A model generated the notes under the pieces. It ran no database searches, was not told the origin of the DNA, and saw only the letters and a program-made list of their open reading frames with translations. A stretch of DNA of 64,000 bases from Cellulomonas sp. (lineage in GTDB: Bacteria > Actinomycetota > Actinomycetes > Actinomycetales > Cellulomonadaceae): positions 56,148-120,147 of the forward strand of contig NZ_JAGIBD010000010.1 of NCBI RefSeq assembly GCF_017744555.1. The letters are read 5' to 3'. How positions within the stretch are numbered: position 1 is the first letter of the stretch; each line of letters begins with the position of its first letter. Of the stretch, positions 20,902 to 28,202 are shown piece after piece. The position numbers were made by a program, and so were the translations under genes.

Positions 20902-21888
20902 TCAGGCCGCGTCGAGCCGTGCCCGGACGTCGTCGTCCAGCACCAGGTCCACCGCGGCGAGGGCGTCGTCGAGCTGCGCGACGCTGCTCGGGCCCACGAG
21001 CGGCACCACGGGCACCTCGCCCCCCATCAGCCACGCGAGGGCGACGGTCTCGGGGCTGACCCCGAGCTCGCGTGCGACGTCGCGGAGCACCTGGAGCCGG
21101 TGCCTGCCGCCCGCATGGTCGGTGCCGCCCGAGAGGGGCTTGTCGTCGCGGGACAGGGCCCCCTTGAGCAGCGGGGAGTACGCGACGACGGCGAGCGACG
21201 GCCGGCCGTCGACGCCGGTCGAGGCCGCGTAGTCGAGCAGGTCGCCCGTGATCCAGTTGGTGCGGAACGGGTTCTGCGTCGGCTGCAGGTACCCGCCCTG
21301 CTGCTGCACGATCCCGTACGGCGCCACGCCCAGCCGCTCGGCGGTCGCCCGGGCCTCGACGACCCGCCACACGGTGACGTTCGAGATGCCCGGCACAGTG
21401 ACCGCCCCGTCCGCGACGAGCTCACCGAATGCGCCGACCGTCTCCTCGAGCGGTGTCTCGCGGTCGTCGACGTGCCCGTACAGCACGTCGAGCTTCTCGA
21501 CGCCGAGGTGGCGCATGCTCCCGAACGCCTCGCGCTTGACGACGTCGGCGCCGAGGCCTTCGAAGTTCGTCGGCGCGACGCCCGACAGCGGCAGCGCGGG
21601 GTCCTTCTTGCCGGCACCGCACTTCGTCGCGACCTTGACGAGGCCGGCCGCGCCGCGCGACCGGATCCACCGGCCCAGCACGTCCTCGCTCTCGCGGCCG
21701 TGCCCGCCGGGGATCCACGCGTTGTAGTTGTTCGCGGTGTCGACGAACGTTCCGCCCGCCTCGACGAAGCGGTCGAGGATCGCGAACGCGGTGTCCTCGG
21801 CGGTGCTGGTGCCGAAGTTCATCGCGCCGAGGCACAGCGTGCTGACCTCGACGGTCGTGGCGCCGGTGCCGATCGTGCGGTACTGCAT
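20902..21888 (-). CDS. Aldo/keto reductase
   Basis: MQYRTIGTGATTVEVSTLCLGAMNFGTSTAEDTAFAILDRFVEAGGTFVDTANNYN. Confidence 0.88.
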   Translation of the reverse strand: MQYRTIGTGATTVEVSTLCLGAMNFGTSTAEDTAFAILDRFVEAGGTFVDTANNYNAWIPGGHGRESEDVLGRWIRSRGAAGLVKVATKCGAGKKDPALPLSGVAPTNFEGLGADVVKREAFGSMRHLGVEKLDVLYGHVDDRETPLEETVGAFGELVADGAVTVPGISNVTVWRVVEARATAERLGVAPYGIVQQQGGYLQPTQNPFRTNWITGDLLDYAASTGVDGRPSLAVVAYSPLLKGALSRDDKPLSGGTDHAGGRHRLQVLRDVARELGVSPETVALAWLMGGEVPVVPLVGPSSVAQLDDALAAVDLVLDDDVRARLDAA

Positions 21889-21982
21889 GGGGGCTCCTCG
21901 GTGGTCGTGGCGTCGGGACCCGTGCGTCAGGGTCACGCGTCGACGGTAGGAGATGAGCGGCCCGGTGGTACGGTCCGATTCC

Positions 21983-23521
21983 ATGCGGTCCGACCAGACC
22001 AATTCGTTGACCGGCGCTGATCTGCTGCTCGCTCTCGACGGGTCCGGGCCCATGCGTGACCAGCTCGCTCGGGCCGTGCGCGCCGCCGTCCGGGAAGGGC
22101 GGCTCGCCGCGGGGGCGGCGCTGCCCCCCAGTCGGGCGCTCGCGGAGAGCCTCGGCGTCTCGCGGTGGGTCGTCACGGAGGCGTACGGCGAGCTCGTCGC
22201 CGAAGGCGTGCTCGACGCCCGCACCGGTTCCGCCACGCGCGTCGCGCAGGGTGCCTGGCCCGTGCAGGGCGTCGGCGGGACGCCGCCCGTCCTGCCCGCG
22301 ACCGCGCGCTCGCAGGTCGCGTCGTCGCTCTCCGCCGCGTCCTCGACGGGCGTGCCGGCCGACGGTCGCCCCGGCACCACCGTCGTGCCACCCGCGACGA
22401 GCCCTCCGCCACCGTCGGGGCGTCTGCGCTACGACCTCGGACCCGGCGTCGCCGACCTCCGCCACCTCCCGCGCCAGGCGTGGGCACGCGCAGCCCACGA
22501 CGCCGTCATGGCAGCGAGCCCGTCCGACCTCCTCGGCGCTCACCCGCTCGGCGAACCAGGGCTGCGCGCGGCGCTCGCGGCGAGGCTCACGGTGTCCCGG
22601 GCGGTCGTCGCGGCACCGGACGACGTCGTCGTGACGCACGGGTCGAGCGACGGCGTCGCGCGGGTCGCACGCGCGCTGGTCGCGGCGGGGCACCGTGCAC
22701 TCCTCGTCGAGGACCCGGGTTGGCCGGTCCTGCGCGACGTCGCCCGGCGTGCCGGCCTCGAGCCCGTGCCGGTCCCGGTCGACTCCGACGGCGTCGACAC
22801 CGACGCGCTCGTGGCGCTCGCGGAGCGCACCGGTGCCCGCGCTGCCCTCGTGACGCCCGCCCACCAGTTCCCGTCGGGCGGCGTCCTCGCCCCCGCGCGG
22901 CGCGAGGCGCTCGTCCGGTGGGCGCGTGACGTCGACGGCGTGGTCCTCGAGGACGACTACGACGCCGAGTTCCGCTACGACCGGCGACCGGTCGCGGCGC
23001 TCCAGGGCCTCGCGCCCGACCGCGTCGTGCTCGTCGGGTCGCTCAGCAAGACGCTCGCGCCAGCGTTCGGCACGGGGTGGCTCGTCGTCGCTGCGCGGAG
23101 GTGGGCCGGGCTCGACCCGTCCGTGCCGCCTCCGCCGGTGCTGCACCAGCTCACGTTCGCCGCGCTCGTCGCCGACGGGTCGTACGACCGCCACCTCCGG
23201 GCGGCCCGGACGCGATACCGCCGTCGTCGGACCGCGCTCCTGGCGGCGCTCGCGGCAGCGCTGCCCGAGCTGCGCGTCTCCGGGGTCGCCGCAGGGCTCC
23301 ATGCGGTGCTCGCGCTGCCCGACGGGGCCGACGAGCAGCGCGTGGTGCGGCTGGCCGCGCAGCGGCAGGTGCACGTCGTGGCCGCCGGCCGCTACCACGT
23401 GGTGCCCGACGGGCACCCGCCTGCGCTCGTCCTCGGGTACGGCAACCTCGTCGACGCGGTGCTGCCGGAGGCGGTCGACCGGCTCGCCGACGCGGTCCGG
23501 GCTGAGGTGCACACGCGGTGA
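21983..23521 (+). CDS. MocR/PdxR-like transcriptional regulator (GntR HTH fused to aminotransferase class I fold)
   Basis: ALPPSRALAESLGVSRWVVTEAYGELVAEGVL (wHTH) then LEDDYDAEFRYDRRPVAALQGL...VGSLSKTLAPAFGTGW; ORF opens at 21953, ATG 21983 preferred from promoter layout. Confidence 0.88.
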   Translation: MRSDQTNSLTGADLLLALDGSGPMRDQLARAVRAAVREGRLAAGAALPPSRALAESLGVSRWVVTEAYGELVAEGVLDARTGSATRVAQGAWPVQGVGGTPPVLPATARSQVASSLSAASSTGVPADGRPGTTVVPPATSPPPPSGRLRYDLGPGVADLRHLPRQAWARAAHDAVMAASPSDLLGAHPLGEPGLRAALAARLTVSRAVVAAPDDVVVTHGSSDGVARVARALVAAGHRALLVEDPGWPVLRDVARRAGLEPVPVPVDSDGVDTDALVALAERTGARAALVTPAHQFPSGGVLAPARREALVRWARDVDGVVLEDDYDAEFRYDRRPVAALQGLAPDRVVLVGSLSKTLAPAFGTGWLVVAARRWAGLDPSVPPPPVLHQLTFAALVADGSYDRHLRAARTRYRRRRTALLAALAAALPELRVSGVAAGLHAVLALPDGADEQRVVRLAAQRQVHVVAAGRYHVVPDGHPPALVLGYGNLVDAVLPEAVDRLADAVRAEVHTR

Positions 23522-23546
23522 GCCCGGTTCCCGCCGGACCTCTGCT

Positions 23547-23693
23547 CTGAAGCGAGCGGTGGCCCTGACGCGAGCGGTGGCCCTGACGCGAGCGGTGGCC
23601 CTGACGCGAGCGGTGGCCCATGCCCCCTGACGCGAGCGGTGGCCCCTGCCCCCTGACGCGAGCGGTGGCCCCTGCCCCTGACGCGAGCGGCGG
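23547..23693. repeat. Intergenic tandem repeat, 18-bp unit, about 7 copies
   Basis: Unit CTGACGCGAGCGGTGGCC; copies start at 23547, 23565, 23583, 23601, 23627, 23653, 23678; later copies separated by CATGCCCC/CCTGCCCC spacers. Confidence 0.95.
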
Positions 23694-23936
23694 CGTGACT
23701 GCGTGACCGGCATGACCGGCCCGTGACGGTGTCCGGGGGGCCGCGTGACCCGACGATGACGAGGTCCATGCGCGCCGCCGTCGAGCGGGGTGATGTTGAC
23801 GACACCGCAGGTTGACGCGGGTCGAATCGATTCGCGTCGGAGCGTCGGCGGTGTGAGACTTGACCGCGATGAGCTTGCGCACGACCTATGCCCCCGCCCT
23901 CGATCCCGCCCGCCACCGACCCTCGTCGAGCAGCCG

Positions 23937-25391
23937 ATGACCACGCACCTGAGCCCGGGCCGCCACGCCACCCTCCCCGGTTCGCCCCACCCGACGCCGG
24001 CCGTGCCGACGCCGGCCGTGCCGACGCCGGCCGTGCCGACGCCGGCCGTGCCCACGCCGTCCGTCCCCACGCCGGCGACGCCCGCGACGGTCCACGCCGC
24101 GCCGGCCCCGGGGTCGACCGCCGCCCCGGCCGAGACGCCTGGCACCGACGGCGGCGCGGTCCATCCCGCCGCAGCGGAGTCCACCGCGCCGACGTACCGC
24201 CCGAACGCGAAGTACGTGCTGCTGCTCGGCATGATGTGCGCGCTCCCGGCGATCTCGAACGACATCTACCTGCCGTCGCTGCCGGACGTCGCGCGCGACC
24301 TGAACACGTCCGCGACGGCCGCCCAGCTGACGATGACCGCGATGATGGTCGGGGGCGCGCTCGGCCAGCTCGTCATCGGGCCGCTGTCGGACCGGTTCGG
24401 CCGGCGCAAGCCGGTGCTCATCGGTGTCGCTCTGCACGTCGTCACGTCGGTGCTGTGCGCGCTCGCGCCGGCGATCCTCCCGCTCATCGGCATCCGGGTG
24501 GCGCAGGGCTTCTTCAACGCCGCCGCGACCGTGGTCGCGATGGCCGTGATCCGTGACCGGTTCGTCGGCGCCGACGCGTCCCGGCTGATCTCCCGCCTCA
24601 TGCTCGTCATCGGCGTGGCCCCGCTGTTCGCGCCCTCGGTCGGCGGACTCATCGCGGGCGAGGTCGGGTGGCGCGGCGTGTTCGGTGCGCTCGGGCTGTT
24701 CGGCGTCGCGCTGTGGCTCGTCGTCTGGCGCCGCCTGCCCGAGACGCTCCCGCCCGAGCGGCGACGCGACGGCGGCATGCGGACGGCGATGTCGGGGTAC
24801 GCCCGGCTCTTCCGCGACCGGCACTTCCTCGCGCTCGCGCTCATGCCCGGTCTCGGGAACGCCGTGCTCATGAGCTACGTCGTCGCGTCGCCGTTCGTGC
24901 TCCAGGAGGGGTACGGGCTGTCGTCGCACCAGTTCTCGCTGCTCTTCGCCGTGAACGGCCTCGGGCTCGTCGGCGGTGCGCAGGTCAACGCGGCACTGGT
25001 CCGGCGGGTCGCGCCGATCCGGATCATCCGCGTCGCGCTGCCGCTGTCCGTGGCGTTCACGACGGGTCTGCTGGCCATCGCGATCACCGGGTGGGGTGGG
25101 CTCGCCGCGATCCTCGTGGCGCTGTGGCTCGTGCTCGCGCTCGTCAACCTCGCACCGCCGAACGCGTCCGCGCTCGCCCTCAGCCGGCACGGCGAGATCG
25201 CCGGCACCGCCGCGGCGCTCATCGGGGCGATCGGCATCGGGGTGTCCGCGGCGATCAGCCCGCTGTCGAGCCTGTTCGGCGGGGACTCCGTCGCGATGGC
25301 CGGCGTCATGGTCGCTGCGGCGGTGGCGGCCCTGCTGGTGCTTGCGATCGCGACCCCCGCCTACCGTCGCGGGGGCGCCTGGGCGGCGTGA
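23937..25391 (+). CDS. Bcr/CflA-type MFS drug resistance transporter with N-terminal PTPAV repeat tail
   Basis: ATG 23937; NAKYVLLLGMMCALPAISNDIYLPSLPDVARDLNTSATAAQLTMTAMMVGGALGQLVIGPLSDRFGRRKPVL. Confidence 0.88.
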   Translation: MTTHLSPGRHATLPGSPHPTPAVPTPAVPTPAVPTPAVPTPSVPTPATPATVHAAPAPGSTAAPAETPGTDGGAVHPAAAESTAPTYRPNAKYVLLLGMMCALPAISNDIYLPSLPDVARDLNTSATAAQLTMTAMMVGGALGQLVIGPLSDRFGRRKPVLIGVALHVVTSVLCALAPAILPLIGIRVAQGFFNAAATVVAMAVIRDRFVGADASRLISRLMLVIGVAPLFAPSVGGLIAGEVGWRGVFGALGLFGVALWLVVWRRLPETLPPERRRDGGMRTAMSGYARLFRDRHFLALALMPGLGNAVLMSYVVASPFVLQEGYGLSSHQFSLLFAVNGLGLVGGAQVNAALVRRVAPIRIIRVALPLSVAFTTGLLAIAITGWGGLAAILVALWLVLALVNLAPPNASALALSRHGEIAGTAAALIGAIGIGVSAAISPLSSLFGGDSVAMAGVMVAAAVAALLVLAIATPAYRRGGAWAA

Positions 25392-25455
25392 CCGTGCTCC
25401 GCGGCCGACGTCCCGACGGGTCGCCGGCCGCGGCGGCAGCGGTGCAGCGACATCG

Positions 25456-25473
25456 CCGGTCGGTATCGACCGG
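25456..25473. terminator. Possible intergenic terminator hairpin
   Basis: CCGGTCG-gtat-CGACCGG between convergent genes. Confidence 0.4.
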
Positions 25474-25529
25474 TGCCGCGTCGACGGGCTCGGCGGACCG
25501 AGCGGACAGGAGCCGCCCTGGGCGGCCGC

Positions 25530-26771
25530 TCAGCGCGTGCGGAGCGCCTGCAGGCGGTGGACGGCGTCCTCCAGGACGTCGTCCCGTTTGACGAAGGTGA
25601 ACCGGACCCACGAGCGCAGCGCGGTGTCGGCCTCCGACCCGGCGTGCGTGAACGCGGTGACGGGCACGCCGACGACACCGGCGAGCCCGGGCAGCGCGTG
25701 GCACAGGGCCTCGCCGTCGTCGAACCCGAGAGGGGCCGCGTCGGCGAGCACGAAGTAGGTGCCGTCGGGCCGGACCACGCCGAACCCGGCGTCGACCAGC
25801 CCGCTGCACAGCAGGTCGCGGCGGCGCGTGAGGGACGCAGCCAGCTCGTCGACCCAGTCCGCGACCTCCGGGTCGCGCAGCGCGAACGCGACGGCCGGCT
25901 GGAACGGCGCGCCCGACACGTACGTCAGGAACTGCTTGACCGTCCGCACGGCCGTGACCAGGTGCTCGGGGCCGGTGACCCAGCCGATCTTCCAGCCCGT
26001 GAACGAGAACGTCTTGCCCGCCGACGACACGGTCAGCGCGCGCTCCGCCATCCCGGGCAACGTCGCGATCGGCACGTGCTCGGGGCGTGCGGGGCCGCCC
26101 AGGAGGAGGTGCTCGTACACCTCGTCCGTGACGACGACGGCGTCGTGCTCGATCGCGAGGCGCGCGACGACCGTGAGCTCCTCGCGGGTCAGCACGGTGC
26201 CGGTCGGGTTGTGCGGGGTGTTCAGCAGCACGAGCCGGGTGCGGTCGGTGAACGCGGCCGTGAGCGCCTGGACGTCGAGCCGGAAGCCGTCGGGAGTCGG
26301 GCGCAGCGGCGCGGTCGTGTGCGTCGCGCCGGCCATCGCAACGGCGGCCGCGTAGGAGTCGTAGAACGGCTCGAGCGTCAGCACCTCGTCACCCGGACCC
26401 GTCAGGGCGAGGACTGCGGCCGCGAGCGCCTCGGTGGCGCCAGCGGTGACGAGCACCTCTCGATCGACGTCGAACGTCAGCCCGTACCGGGCCAGCTGGT
26501 GCTCCGCGACGGCCTCGCGGAGCGCCGGGATCCCCGGGCCTGGCGGGTACTGGTTCGCTCCCTGTGCGATGGCGTCCGCCGCCGCCCGGGCGACCGATCC
26601 GGGACCGTCGACGTCGGGGAAGCCCTGCCCGAGGTTCAGCGCACCCGTCCGGGTCGCCAGCGCCGACATCTCGGCGAACACCGTCGCGCGAACGTCGCCG
26701 GTCGGAGTCAGGAGGCCCGTCGCACGGGCCACCTCACGCCAGCGAGGGGTCAAGGTGGTCGGCGTCGTCAC
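25530..26771 (-). CDS. Class I/II PLP-dependent aminotransferase
   Basis: GTG 26771; LNLGQGFPDVDGP...NQYPPGPGIPALREAVAEH...LNTPHNPTGTVLTREEL...SSAGKTFSFTGWKIGWVTGP. Confidence 0.88.
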   Translation of the reverse strand: MTTPTTLTPRWREVARATGLLTPTGDVRATVFAEMSALATRTGALNLGQGFPDVDGPGSVARAAADAIAQGANQYPPGPGIPALREAVAEHQLARYGLTFDVDREVLVTAGATEALAAAVLALTGPGDEVLTLEPFYDSYAAAVAMAGATHTTAPLRPTPDGFRLDVQALTAAFTDRTRLVLLNTPHNPTGTVLTREELTVVARLAIEHDAVVVTDEVYEHLLLGGPARPEHVPIATLPGMAERALTVSSAGKTFSFTGWKIGWVTGPEHLVTAVRTVKQFLTYVSGAPFQPAVAFALRDPEVADWVDELAASLTRRRDLLCSGLVDAGFGVVRPDGTYFVLADAAPLGFDDGEALCHALPGLAGVVGVPVTAFTHAGSEADTALRSWVRFTFVKRDDVLEDAVHRLQALRTR

Positions 26772-26851
26772 CTCGCGAGGATAGGCCGACCGTGCGCCCG
26801 AGGCTCCGTCGACCGTTCCCGTCCGCGCGGGACAGCCGGTCGACGACGACG

Positions 26852-26972
26852 CGCACGATGGACTACCCGCGCGGCGGACGACCCGTTCGATGGACGACCC
26901 GTTCGGTGGGCGACTCGCACGGTGGACCCGCACGGTGGACCCGCACGGTCGACGAGCCGCAGGGTCGACGAG
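26852..26972. repeat. Degenerate intergenic tandem repeat, 16/13-bp unit, about 8 copies
   Basis: Consensus CGCACGGTGGACGACC; copies begin 26852, 26868, 26884, 26900, 26916, 26929, 26942, 26958. Confidence 0.8.
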
Positions 26973-26994
26973 AGCGTCGGCGTCGGGCGCCGGC

Positions 26995-27120
26995 TCAGAG
27001 GATGCCGGCCGCCGCCATCGCACCGACGACGACGAGCATCGCGAGCGACGCCCAGGCGCTCAGCACCCACCACTCCACGTGGTGCCTGCGCGTGACGCGC
27101 ACGGGGTGTCGGTCGGCCAT
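26995..27120 (-). CDS. Small single-TM membrane protein (41 aa), absent from the ORF track
   Basis: ATG 27120 to TGA 26995: MADRHPVRVTRRHHVEWWVLSAWASLAMLVVVGAMAAAGIL*; basic N-terminus plus hydrophobic helix. Confidence 0.55.
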   Translation of the reverse strand: MADRHPVRVTRRHHVEWWVLSAWASLAMLVVVGAMAAAGIL

Positions 27121-27205
27121 ACCTTCACCATCGGCACGTCGGTCCGGCGGTACAACGTCCCGCGCCGTGAAGCCGCGAAATCACCCGGATGGGCGCGGCC
27201 CCGGT

Positions 27206-27367
27206 CGACCAGGCGCCCGTCGTGGGCGGACGAGTGCGACGTCTGGCTCGCACCCGACCAGGCGCCCGTCGTGGGCGGACGAGTGCGACGTCGGACGGGA
27301 CGGCTCGCACCCGACGAGGTGCCCGTCGTGGACAGTCGAGTGCGACGCGGTACGGGACGGCTCGCGA
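27206..27367. repeat. Intergenic tandem repeat, 48-57-bp unit, 3 copies
   Basis: CGACCAGGCGCCCGTCGTGGGCGGACGAGTGCGACGTC... at 27206, 27254 and 27311; third copy diverged. Confidence 0.85.
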
Positions 27368-27429
27368 CCGTGGGCACTGCGCGTGCCGACCACGGGGCTC
27401 CGGCTCGCCGGCCGGAGCCCCGTCGACCG

Positions 27430-27987
27430 TCAGCCGGAGGTCGCGTTCCGCAGGTCGTCGCTCAACGAGGACAGCTGCTGCGAGAGGTCGTCGAGCGCGT
27501 CGGCGGCGTCGCCGCCCGCGTCGGCCTTCGCCGCGTCGAGGTTCTGCCGCGCCGCGTCGAGCTCGGCCTGCGCGTCGGCGATGGCCTGCTGGCTCTGCTC
27601 GGTGCCGTCGGCCTTGGCCTTGTCGAGCGCGGCCTGGGCGTCTGTGACGGCCTGCTGCGCCTGGCTCACGGCCTCGTCGGCCTTCGCCTTCGCGTTCGCG
27701 TCGAGCGCGCTCAGCTTCTCTTTCGCGGCCGCGATCTGGTCCTTGGCCTTCTGCGCTTCCTGGCTGGCGTCCTCGAGGGACTGGCGGGCCTCGTCGACGG
27801 CGCTGCGGGCGCTGCTGGCAGCGTCCTTGGCCTGCTGGGCGGCGTCGTCGATGTCCGAGTCGGAGCAGGCTGCGAGGCCGGCGACGGCGCCCACGGTGAG
27901 CGTGAGCACGGCCAGGCGTGAGGTGGTGCGGGTGCGGAACGACAAGGGGGTCGCGGTCCGCGTGAGGGGGTGGCCGATCGGGGGCAC
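27430..27987 (-). CDS. Predicted lipoprotein with long Ala/Gln-rich coiled coil
   Basis: GTG 27987; lipobox VGAVAGLAAC followed by SDSDIDDAAQQAKDAASSARSAVDEARQSLEDASQEAQKAKDQ.... Confidence 0.75.
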   Translation of the reverse strand: MPPIGHPLTRTATPLSFRTRTTSRLAVLTLTVGAVAGLAACSDSDIDDAAQQAKDAASSARSAVDEARQSLEDASQEAQKAKDQIAAAKEKLSALDANAKAKADEAVSQAQQAVTDAQAALDKAKADGTEQSQQAIADAQAELDAARQNLDAAKADAGGDAADALDDLSQQLSSLSDDLRNATSG

Positions 27988-28107
27988 GGTGTCCTCCTGG
28001 GGGTCGGGTCCGCCATAGTCTGCCCGCCCGTCGCCGGCTTCGCCCACCGGTGCGGTCGCCGCCGGCCCGGCAACGTGATGCCGCTCGCGGCTCGTCACCG
28101 GACAAGG

Positions 28108-28148
28108 CGATGCCTCGCCCGGCGGGTGGTCAGCCGGGCGAGGCATCG
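28108..28148. terminator. Strong hairpin downstream of adhE
   Basis: CGATGCCTCGCCCGGC (28108-28123) and GCCGGGCGAGGCATCG (28133-28148): perfect 16-bp stem, 9-nt loop. Confidence 0.75.
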
Positions 28149-28202
28149 GGGCGAGCAGGTCGGCCGCTCCCGCAGAGGGGGGGCAGGGCGGCCGCGGAGG
28201 TC

